From the NCBI GenBank assembly GCA_027064245.1, contig JAMOPZ010000442.1:1-6511 (forward strand): a stretch of DNA of 6,511 nt, in the 5' to 3' direction. The position numbers were made by a program, and so were the translations under genes. Below, piece after piece: positions 1-6,060 of this stretch. The notes under the pieces are model-generated. The model saw only the letters and a list, made by a program, of their open reading frames with translations. It ran no database searches and had not been told where the DNA came from. The first letter of the stretch is position 1; each line of letters opens with the position of its first letter. The DNA comes from Campylobacterales bacterium (GTDB taxonomy: Bacteria; Campylobacterota; Campylobacteria; Campylobacterales; Arcobacteraceae).

Positions 1-1702
1 ACTAAAAGATGATACATTTTATAGCTATAAAGCTATAGGTAAACTTAATAATCTAAAAGAAAAAACATCAAATTTAGAACTAGATAATTTTAGTATAGGT
101 ATAGGACATACAAGGTGGGCAACACATGGAAAACCTACATTACAAAATGCACATCCTCATTATGGTACAAACACACATATAGTACATAATGGTATTATAG
201 AAAACTATCAAGAGTTAAAAACAAAGCTTTTAGATAAGGGTGTTGTTTTTGTAAGTCAAACAGATACAGAGGTTTTTGTACATCTTTTTGAATATTATTT
301 AAAAAATAGTACCACTTATGAAGCATTTAAAAAAACTCTAGCTGATATAAAAGGGGCATATGCTATTCTTTTAATTGTAAAAGATAATCCAGATACAATA
401 TACTATGCTAAGCTAGGCTCTCCTATGATACTAGGAAAAAAAGGTGATGAAAAGTTTTTTGCATCATCAGATACAGCGCTTATAGGTAGATGTAGTGATG
501 TTCATTTTTTAGAAGATGGTGAATATGGATTTGTAGATAAAAATAATATTATTATAGAATCAAATAGTAAAAAAAATATTATTTTTACAGCTACAAAATT
601 ACCTACAGATAAAATATCTGCTCAAAAAGAGGGTTTTAGATATTTTATGGAAAAAGAGATATACGAACAATCAATTGTTTTATCAGATACTATTTTAGGG
701 CGAGTACAAGATAATCATATAACTTTTGATGAGATAGATGATACTGTATTAGATGGTATATCTTATATTACATTATGTGCATGTGGTACTAGCTATAATG
801 CAGCTTTAAGTGCTAGTTATTTACTTCAAAGGGTAGCAAAAGTAAGAGTAAATATTGAAATAGCAAGTGAGTTTAGATATAAAGAACCATTATTATGTGA
901 TGATACTCTTTTTATAGTTATAAGTCAAAGTGGTGAAACAGCAGATACGCTAGAAGCTCTAAAGATGGCAAAAAAAGCAGGTTTAAAAACTTTAGCTATT
1001 TGTAATGTAGACAACTCTTCTATAGTAAGATTATCAGATGCTACTATTTTAACTAGAGCTGGTGTGGAAAAAGGTGTAGCATCAACTAAAGCATTTGCAA
1101 CACAAGTGATGGTATTATGGATGTTTTCATTATATTTAGCTCAAAAAAATAATACCATAGATAAAGATGTATTACAAAATGAGATAAAAACTATTAGAAA
1201 AGTACCTCAAACAATTATAGTACAAGATAGTATGCACCAAAAGATAAAAAGATTAAGTAAAAGGTATTTGTATGGGCATGGTTTTTTCTTTATAGGTAGA
1301 GATATATTTTATCCTTTAGCGCTAGAAGGTGCATTGAAACTCAAAGAGATAAGTTATTTGCATGCAGAAGGGTATCCATCAGGAGAGATGAAGCATGGAC
1401 CCATAGCTTTAGCTGACCCAGAGCTATTTACTATAGCATTACTTAGTGAAAATCTACTTTTTGAAAAAACAAAAAGTAATATAGAGGAGCTAGGAGCAAG
1501 AGATTCTACTATATGTTGTATAAGTTCATATAGTTATGATATGGCTGATGATTTTATAAAATTATCAAAAAAACCACATTATATGTTAGAGTTTTATGAG
1601 ATGATGCTAGCTACACAACTATTGGCTATGGAGATATCAATTCGTTTAGATAATGATGTAGATATGCCAAGAAATTTAGCTAAGTCTGTAACAGTCGAAT
1701 AA
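1..1702 (+). CDS. glmS: Glutamine--fructose-6-phosphate aminotransferase (isomerizing), 5'-truncated by window edge
   Basis: GlmS makes glucosamine-6-phosphate from fructose-6-phosphate and glutamine in the cytoplasm, the first step towards UDP-GlcNAc, peptidoglycan and LPS. The reading frame is open from base 2 (566 codons plus stop). By comparison with the E. coli protein (609 aa) roughly the first 37-40 residues, including the catalytic N-terminal Cys, lie outside the window. The ATG at 425 is internal, not the start. Glutaminase-domain motifs before it include HTRWATHG (107-130), VHNGIIENY and QTDTEV. The isomerase half has two SIS domains: CGTSYN (from 782), SQSGETADT (from 923), GVASTKAF, LEGALKLKEISY and HAEGYPSGEMKHGP (from 1361). 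The protein ends in the conserved PRNLAKSVTVE, which carries the active-site Lys. No frameshift or missing key residue is seen. Its promoter and any leader regulation are outside the window. Confidence 0.97.
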   Translation, partial: LKDDTFYSYKAIGKLNNLKEKTSNLELDNFSIGIGHTRWATHGKPTLQNAHPHYGTNTHIVHNGIIENYQELKTKLLDKGVVFVSQTDTEVFVHLFEYYLKNSTTYEAFKKTLADIKGAYAILLIVKDNPDTIYYAKLGSPMILGKKGDEKFFASSDTALIGRCSDVHFLEDGEYGFVDKNNIIIESNSKKNIIFTATKLPTDKISAQKEGFRYFMEKEIYEQSIVLSDTILGRVQDNHITFDEIDDTVLDGISYITLCACGTSYNAALSASYLLQRVAKVRVNIEIASEFRYKEPLLCDDTLFIVISQSGETADTLEALKMAKKAGLKTLAICNVDNSSIVRLSDATILTRAGVEKGVASTKAFATQVMVLWMFSLYLAQKNNTIDKDVLQNEIKTIRKVPQTIIVQDSMHQKIKRLSKRYLYGHGFFFIGRDIFYPLALEGALKLKEISYLHAEGYPSGEMKHGPIALADPELFTIALLSENLLFEKTKSNIEELGARDSTICCISSYSYDMADDFIKLSKKPHYMLEFYEMMLATQLLAMEISIRLDNDVDMPRNLAKSVTVE

Positions 1703-1746
1703 CAAAGTATAATTACTGTTAAATTAAGAGATATACAAAAAGAGAG

Positions 1747-1776
1747 TTGTTAAAGTTTAGTTTTTTGTGGTATAAT
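1747..1776 (+). promoter_or_regulatory. Sigma-70-type promoter for the small membrane protein pair
   Basis: TTGTTA (1747-1752, 4 of 6 to TTGACA) is followed after 18 nt by a perfect TATAAT (1771-1776). Transcription would be expected to start about 7 nt later, around 1782-1784, which is directly at the ATG at 1785. A second TATAAT at 1708-1713 has no convincing -35 but could give a longer leader. Predicted from sequence only. Confidence 0.6.
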
Positions 1777-1784
1777 TAACAAGT

Positions 1785-1967
1785 ATGAAAAAAGAAACAA
1801 AAAAAGAGTTTGGAAAACTTATATATGATTTTTCTAAAATTGGTTTTGCAATAGCATTTGTAACACCACTTGCAAAAGGTCAAGATATAACATCTATGAT
1901 ATTTTTACCTATTATTATAGGTATAGCAATAGGAACATATCTTATCAACAAAGGAGCAGACAAATGA
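1785..1967 (+). CDS. Small two-helix membrane protein, function unknown (60 aa)
   Basis: I do not recognise a characterised family, though the opening KKEFGK..YD.SK is faintly like short DUF-type membrane proteins; this is a weak recollection. A basic, lysine-rich N-terminus (residues 1-12) is followed by two hydrophobic segments, about 19-31 (IGFAIAFVTPLA) and 38-55 (MIFLPIIIGIAIGTYLI), with a short polar turn KGQD between them and a charged tail. This suggests a hairpin inner-membrane protein with cytoplasmic ends. The start is firm: a stop codon (TAA 1773-1775) lies 9 nt upstream in frame and the next Met is residue 38. No Shine-Dalgarno precedes it, so translation may be leaderless. Its stop overlaps the next start as ATGA, implying translational coupling. 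Confidence 0.75.
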   Translation: MKKETKKEFGKLIYDFSKIGFAIAFVTPLAKGQDITSMIFLPIIIGIAIGTYLINKGADK

Positions 1968-2065
1968 GTAACTTAGAACTAGGAATGTGGCTAGTAGTAG
2001 TTATGGGTATAGTTTTTATACTTATAGACAAATTCACTTCAAAAAATATAGGACACTCACACTAA
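1964..2065 (+). CDS. Single-pass membrane microprotein, function unknown (33 aa)
   Basis: This short gene begins inside the stop of the upstream gene (ATGA at 1964-1967) and has a strong Shine-Dalgarno AAGGAG at 1951-1956, 7 nt before the ATG, which is good support for real translation. The product starts MSNLELGMW, has one hydrophobic helix (about residues 6-22, ending IVFILI), then a polar tail DKFTSKN and a His-containing end GHSH. It resembles the small single-helix subunits that accompany membrane complexes, but I cannot match it to CydX, CcoQ or another known one. The ATGA overlap suggests it is made in step with the 60-aa protein and may pair with it. Its stop TAA is at 2063-2065. Confidence 0.7.
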   Translation: MSNLELGMWLVVVMGIVFILIDKFTSKNIGHSH

Positions 2066-2107
2066 CTAAACTTTTTAATTCTCTTTAATAGTAAATTAAT
2101 TTTTCTC

Positions 2108-2136
2108 TTGACAAATATATTTTTATCTATTATAAT
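2108..2136 (+). promoter_or_regulatory. Perfect consensus sigma-70 promoter of the lsr-like operon
   Basis: TTGACA (2108-2113), a 17-nt spacer and TATAAT (2131-2136) match the bacterial consensus at all 12 positions. The start of transcription is predicted near 2143, giving a leader of about 19 nt with the Shine-Dalgarno AGGGGT (2151-2156) before the ATG at 2162. A perfect TATTTT-AA-AAAATA palindrome (2138-2151) covers the predicted start and could be an operator, but AT-only palindromes are common at this composition. No regulator gene is next to it. Confidence 0.8.
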
Positions 2137-2161
2137 TTATTTTAAAAAATAGGGGTAAAAT

Positions 2162-2455
2162 ATGCAAATTACAAAAAGAGTTACATTTATAGCAAAAGAT
2201 GGTTGTGAGCAAGATTTAAAAGATCTTTTAGAGATGATGGTTATACCAAGTAAAGCAGAAGATGGTTGTTTAAACTACAATATTTATAGTTATAAAAATA
2301 ATCCAAAAAAATTTATGGCTGTTGAGACTTGGGAAAATGATAAATCTTTAGATGGACATAAAACTTCTCCACATTATAAAATTTATAAAAAATATTCACC
2401 ACAATATACAGAAAAAAAATATTCAGATGATCTTGATTATATGATTACATTATAA
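2162..2455 (+). CDS. ABM-domain protein, LsrG-like (candidate phospho-AI-2 isomerase)
   Basis: At 97 aa this is the size of single-domain ABM (antibiotic biosynthesis monooxygenase-fold) proteins, which form dimeric ferredoxin-like barrels. Visible family features are an N-terminal strand (ITKRVTFIA), a helix with DLKDLLEMM, EDGCLNY (33-39), FMAVETW (51-57) and HKTSPHYK (66-73). The last motif is close to HKTTPHYK of E. coli LsrG as I recall it; LsrG isomerises phospho-DPD to 3-hydroxy-2,4-pentanedione 5-phosphate. The rest resembles generic ABM proteins such as YgiN-type quinol monooxygenases equally well, so the LsrG role leans on the neighbouring lsrK. The start has AGGGGT at 2151-2156. 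It is the first gene of a three-gene operon, and the aldolase begins 12 nt after its stop. Cytoplasmic, with no signal peptide. Confidence 0.8.
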   Translation: MQITKRVTFIAKDGCEQDLKDLLEMMVIPSKAEDGCLNYNIYSYKNNPKKFMAVETWENDKSLDGHKTSPHYKIYKKYSPQYTEKKYSDDLDYMITL

Positions 2456-2467
2456 GGTCAATATTAT

Positions 2468-3646
2468 ATGGAAAATTTATGGAATAATAATATAGCTAAA
2501 AATTTAAAAACAGATCTAGAATTTAGAGTATATACTTCAAATCTTTTAGGTCAAAGTAAAAAGCTAGTTTTACATGGTGGTGGAAATACATCTGTAAAAA
2601 GTAAAGTTGATGATAAAGATATTTTATATGTAAAAGGTAGTGGTTGGGATTTAGTAAATATTGAAAAAGAGGGGTTTTCTCCTGTAGAATTAAACTTTTT
2701 ACTCGATATGGTAAAAGTTGATAGTTTAAGTGATAAAGAGATGGTAGATGGTCAAAGAGAAGCACTTTTAGATAAAAATGCACCAAATCCATCAGTAGAG
2801 GCTATATTACATGCCATAATACCTTTTAAATATGTAGATCATACACACTCAGATGCAATAGTAACGATAAGTAATAGTTGTGATGGTGAAAAATATATAT
2901 CAGAACTTTATCAAGATTTTTTAATTTTACCATATATTATGCCTGGATTTATTTTGGCAAAAGAGATATATAATCTTACAAAAAATAATTTTGATTGGGA
3001 TAGTTGCAAAGGTATAATATTGCACAATCACGGTATATTTACTTTTGATAATGATGCTCGAAATTCTTATGATAAGATGATAGAGTCTGTAACAGTTGCA
3101 GAGAATTTTTTAGAACAAAACACTAAAATAGAGATAACACCTTTTATAGTATCTCAAGGGTATGATGTATATAAATTAAAAGATATTATAAGTAGATCAA
3201 AAGGTTATGAAATAGAGATTAATGTTCAACGATATGATATAGCATTGATATACTCTAAAATGGAAAATCTAAAAGAGAAAGCTAGTAGAGGTGTATTAAC
3301 TCCTGAACATATTATAAGAACCAAAAGAGTACCTCTTATACTTGAGGATGAAAATATAGAAGATGCATTAAAAAGTTATATAAAAGAGTATAAACAGTAT
3401 TTTAAAATGTTTGCTAAAGATGAGATTATGTTAGATCCAAATCCAAATTATGCAGTTATAAAAGATTTTGGAATAGTTACATTTGGTAAAGCTCAAAAAG
3501 AGGCTGATATCATATCTGATATAGTTGAACATACAATAGAAGCTGTACTAAGAGCAGATCAAATAGGTGGATATAAATCTATAGGTTTAAAAGATAGTTT
3601 TGATATGGAATATTGGGAATTAGAGCAAATAAAACTTAAAAAATAG
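2468..3646 (+). CDS. Class II (zinc) aldolase, stand-alone RhaD/YuxG-type
   Basis: A 392-aa class II aldolase/adducin-family protein, expected to cleave a ketose-1-phosphate-like substrate to DHAP plus an aldehyde. The N-terminal catalytic domain shows LHGGGNTSVK (35-44), KGSGWDL (56-62), PSVEAILHA (108-116, with E111 in the place of the catalytic Glu), the zinc pair H125 and H127 in DHTHSDA, and a third zinc His in HNHG (186-189). The C-terminal part contains GVLTPEHIIRTKR (from about 277) and ends EYWELEQIKLKK. From memory, that is the junction at which the bifunctional rhamnulose-1-phosphate aldolase/lactaldehyde dehydrogenase (YuxG, RhaAD) runs into its short-chain dehydrogenase half. Here the gene simply stops there, and no dehydrogenase is in the window. 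The weak Shine-Dalgarno AAGG overlaps the upstream stop. The next gene follows after 8 nt. The substrate is unknown; neighbours suggest a phosphorylated AI-2 derivative or 5-deoxypentulose phosphate. Confidence 0.9.
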   Translation: MENLWNNNIAKNLKTDLEFRVYTSNLLGQSKKLVLHGGGNTSVKSKVDDKDILYVKGSGWDLVNIEKEGFSPVELNFLLDMVKVDSLSDKEMVDGQREALLDKNAPNPSVEAILHAIIPFKYVDHTHSDAIVTISNSCDGEKYISELYQDFLILPYIMPGFILAKEIYNLTKNNFDWDSCKGIILHNHGIFTFDNDARNSYDKMIESVTVAENFLEQNTKIEITPFIVSQGYDVYKLKDIISRSKGYEIEINVQRYDIALIYSKMENLKEKASRGVLTPEHIIRTKRVPLILEDENIEDALKSYIKEYKQYFKMFAKDEIMLDPNPNYAVIKDFGIVTFGKAQKEADIISDIVEHTIEAVLRADQIGGYKSIGLKDSFDMEYWELEQIKLKK

Positions 3647-3654
3647 GTAAAATT

Positions 3655-5217
3655 ATGAAATATTTAATGGCAATAGATGCAGGGACAGGAAGTGTAAGAG
3701 CAGTTATATTTGATACAAAAGGTAATCAAATAGCAATAGAACAAAAAGTATGGGAACATTTAAGTGAGCCAAATATTCCTAATAGTATGGGTTTTGATTT
3801 TGAAAAAAATTGGTCACTTACATTTGATTGTATAAAAAATGTTATTAAAAAAAGTGGTATAGATTCTAATGATATTGTAGCAATTAGTAGTTCTAGTATG
3901 AGAGAGGGTATAGTAGTATACGATAAAAATAATAAAGAGTTATGGGGTGTTGCAAATGTAGATGCAAGGGCCGCTCAAGAGGTAAAAGAGTTAAAAGATA
4001 ATTTTCAAAATATTGAAAAAGAGTTTTATGAAAAAACTGGTCAAACTTTAGCTTTAGGAGCTATCCCTAGACTTTTATGGTTAAAAAAATATAAAAAAGA
4101 TATTTATGACAATGTAGCATCAGTATCTATGATCTCAGATTGGATACTATTTAAATTAAGTGGAATAATATCAGTAGAACCTAGCAATGCTAGTACAACT
4201 GGTATATTAAATCTAAAAAAACGATCTTGGGAAAAAGAGTTTGCTTTAAAAGTTGGTTTAAAAAACAATATATTTCCAAAAGTTTATGAAACAGGTGAAG
4301 CAATAGGATTAATAAGTAAAAATATAGCACAAAAACTAAATCTAAGCTATCTAGTAAAAATAGTAAGTGGTGGTGGAGATGTACAAATAGGCTCATTGGG
4401 TTTAGGTGTGATCTCAAGTGGTCAAGTAGCTATATTAGGTGGGAGTTTTTGGCAACAAATTGTAAATATACCTTTGGATACTAATCCACCTTTAGATATG
4501 GATATAAGGGTAAATTCTCATGTATTAAAAGATCTATCTCAAGCAGAGGGGATTACATTTTTTTCTGGTCTTGTTATGAGATGGTTTGTAGATGCTTTTT
4601 GTGATATGGAAAAAATAGAGGCAAAAGAGCAGGGGTGTGATGTATATAATATACTTGAAAATAAAGCATCTAAAGTACCTGTTGGATCTTATGATATTAT
4701 GCCTATTTTTAGCCATAGTATGAACTATGCCAAATGGTACCATGCAGCTCCAAGCTTTATAAATCTAAATATTGATCCAAATATTTGTAATAAAGCTAGT
4801 ATTTTTAGAAGTTTAGAGGAAAATGCAGCAATAGTAAGCTATATAAATCTACAAAAAGTACAAAAGTTTACAAATATGAAGTTTGATACAATAATATTTG
4901 CAAGTGGTGCAAGTAAAGGTGAGTTATGGTGTCAAATATTAGCAGATGTTACAGGTATGAATATAAAAGTACCAGTGGTAAAAGAAGCTACCTCTTTAGG
5001 GTGTGCAATAGCAGCAGGTGTAGCAGCAGGTATCTACAATAGTTTAGAAGAGGGTGCTAAAGAGTTAGTAAAATGGGAGAAAACTTATATACCAAATATG
5101 GATAATCATATTTTATATCAAAAACTTACAGTAAAATGGGAAAAAATATATAAATCTCAACTTGAACTTGTAGATAAAAATTTAACAACATCTATGTGGA
5201 AGGCACCTGGGCTATAA
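3655..5217 (+). CDS. lsrK: Autoinducer-2 kinase (FGGY carbohydrate kinase family)
   Basis: LsrK phosphorylates the quorum-sensing molecule AI-2 (open form DPD) with ATP in the cytoplasm, trapping it and starting its breakdown. The 520-aa length matches E. coli LsrK (530 aa), and long stretches agree with it as I recall it: AIDAGTGSVRAVIFD (6-20), SMREGIVVYD (81-90), NVDARAA (101-107), TGQTLAL..IPRLLWL (128-143), SGGGDVQ (238-244, catalytic Asp D242), WYHAAPSFINL (361-371), EENAAIVS (388-395), VVKEATSLGCAIAAGV (441-456) and the C-terminal TTSMWKAPGL. Conservation to the last residue argues for a true LsrK, not a xylulo- or glycerol kinase. The nucleotide-side loop reads FASGASKGELW (415-425), with Ser and Ala where E. 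coli has Gly. The Shine-Dalgarno AGGT (3645-3648) overlaps the aldolase stop. It is last in the operon; no Lsr transporter, LsrF or LsrR is visible. Confidence 0.93.
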   Translation: MKYLMAIDAGTGSVRAVIFDTKGNQIAIEQKVWEHLSEPNIPNSMGFDFEKNWSLTFDCIKNVIKKSGIDSNDIVAISSSSMREGIVVYDKNNKELWGVANVDARAAQEVKELKDNFQNIEKEFYEKTGQTLALGAIPRLLWLKKYKKDIYDNVASVSMISDWILFKLSGIISVEPSNASTTGILNLKKRSWEKEFALKVGLKNNIFPKVYETGEAIGLISKNIAQKLNLSYLVKIVSGGGDVQIGSLGLGVISSGQVAILGGSFWQQIVNIPLDTNPPLDMDIRVNSHVLKDLSQAEGITFFSGLVMRWFVDAFCDMEKIEAKEQGCDVYNILENKASKVPVGSYDIMPIFSHSMNYAKWYHAAPSFINLNIDPNICNKASIFRSLEENAAIVSYINLQKVQKFTNMKFDTIIFASGASKGELWCQILADVTGMNIKVPVVKEATSLGCAIAAGVAAGIYNSLEEGAKELVKWEKTYIPNMDNHILYQKLTVKWEKIYKSQLELVDKNLTTSMWKAPGL

Positions 5218-5255
5218 TATTTATATAAAGATAGATTAAGAGATAAAATATTATA
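5213..5255. repeat. AT-only inverted repeat after lsrK
   Basis: TATAATATTT (5213-5222) and its exact reverse complement AAATATTATA (5246-5255) are separated by 23 nt. The left arm contains the lsrK stop codon and the right arm overlaps a TATAAT box. With no GC pairs and no following T run it is a poor intrinsic terminator. It could be a weak 3' hairpin or chance in AT-rich DNA. No better terminator is seen between lsrK and the cytochrome gene. Confidence 0.3.
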
Positions 5256-5276
5256 ATGATGTTTTATAATTATAAT
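5252..5276 (+). promoter_or_regulatory. Probable promoter of the cytochrome gene (three TATAAT boxes)
   Basis: Three perfect TATAAT hexamers lie at 5252-5257, 5265-5270 and 5271-5276, ahead of the Shine-Dalgarno AAGGA (5277-5281) and the ATG at 5288. The first is the best placed as a -10 box, giving a start near 5264 and a leader of about 24 nt. The other two would start inside or after the ribosome binding site. No good -35 box is visible, which is not unusual for Campylobacterota promoters. Confidence 0.45.
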
Positions 5277-5287
5277 AAGGATTTTTT

Positions 5288-5995
5288 ATGAAACCAACTA
5301 CTCTACTTATATCTTTTGGTATTGTTTTATCTATAACAGGATGCAACAATACTACTTCTGTTAAAATTAATAAAAATTTAGATGGTAAATTATTATTAAA
5401 ACAAAAATGTAATAGTTGTCATAATATAAATTTTCCACCAAAAAATTTTGATAATGAGATGGCTCCACCTATGATGAGTATATCTTTTCATTTTCAAGAT
5501 TGGTTTAAAGCAAATACAGATGCTGAAAAATTACAAAATCAAATATCTTTTGTAAAAGAGTATGTATTAAATCCTAGTTTAGATAAAGCATATTGTACAA
5601 AAGATATGTTAAAAAAATATGGTCTTATGCCATCACAAAAAGGTAAAGTAACTAAAGATGAGGTAGAAGCTATAGCGCATTATGTTTTTACTACATTTAC
5701 ACCACAAAATTTGGCACAAAAACAAAAAGCTTTACAAAAATTACACTCTTTACCACTAGGAGAACAGTTAAGTATAAAATACAAATGTATTTCGTGTCAT
5801 AGAAAAGATAAAAGATTAGTTGGACCATCATTTAATGAGATTGGTGAAAAATATAAAAATAATATTAAACATATAAAAAATAGTATAAAAAATGGTAGTA
5901 AAGGTATATGGAAATCATCTCATGGTGCTTCTATGCCACCATTTAAAAATATATCTCCAAAAGATTTAGAGATAATATCAAAATGGATATATTAG
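5288..5995 (+). CDS. Diheme c-type cytochrome lipoprotein
   Basis: A 235-aa exported electron carrier. The N-terminus is a lipoprotein signal: a short charged start, hydrophobic residues 6-17 and the lipobox ITGC with lipidated C19, so it should be anchored on the periplasmic side of a membrane. Two haem-binding motifs follow, CNSCH (41-45) and CISCH (167-171). Likely axial methionines are M114 in GLMPS and M216 in SMPPF. The second domain (about 158-235) has the small cytochrome c-551 layout: LVGPSF, GIWKSSHGASMPPF and a closing helix ending in KWIY. The first domain carries a longer insert with MAPPMM (58-63) and an extra Cys103; this style is familiar from Campylobacterota cytochromes. The start is supported by AAGGA 6 nt upstream. 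Neighbours give no redox partner, so the electron donor and acceptor are unknown. It appears to be transcribed apart from lsrK. Confidence 0.93.
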   Translation: MKPTTLLISFGIVLSITGCNNTTSVKINKNLDGKLLLKQKCNSCHNINFPPKNFDNEMAPPMMSISFHFQDWFKANTDAEKLQNQISFVKEYVLNPSLDKAYCTKDMLKKYGLMPSQKGKVTKDEVEAIAHYVFTTFTPQNLAQKQKALQKLHSLPLGEQLSIKYKCISCHRKDKRLVGPSFNEIGEKYKNNIKHIKNSIKNGSKGIWKSSHGASMPPFKNISPKDLEIISKWIY

Positions 5996-6060
5996 TGTTA
6001 ATCTTTATCTAGAGCAATAGCAAATTATTAAGACTAAAAAAATAAAATTAGGATTTCAAT

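Noticed and set aside
425..427. ATG at 425 as the start of glmS
   Set aside because: The same frame is open back to base 2 and encodes conserved GlmS glutaminase motifs (HTRWATHG, VHNGIIENY), so this Met is internal.
1689..1721. Inverted repeat TAACAGT/ACTGTTA around the glmS stop as a terminator
   Set aside because: Only 7 bp with a 19-nt loop and no T run after it; not a convincing terminator.
2075..2105. TTAATT/AATTAA stem followed by a T run after the microprotein gene
   Set aside because: Six A-T pairs only, and TTAATT-like words are frequent at this base composition. Too weak to call a terminator.
2523..2792. Minus-strand open frame inside the aldolase gene
   Set aside because: Low-complexity Leu/Tyr/His-rich translation opposite a well-conserved gene; no family motif. 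A shadow of the coding strand.
4190..4743. Two minus-strand open frames (4190-4417 and 4534-4743) inside lsrK
   Set aside because: They lie opposite conserved kinase motifs, have no recognisable domain, and have the skewed composition expected of antisense shadows.
6043..6048. TAAAAT as a -10 box for dapE
   Set aside because: It would start transcription at or after the Shine-Dalgarno (6050-6053), has no -35 partner, and is a common word in this DNA.
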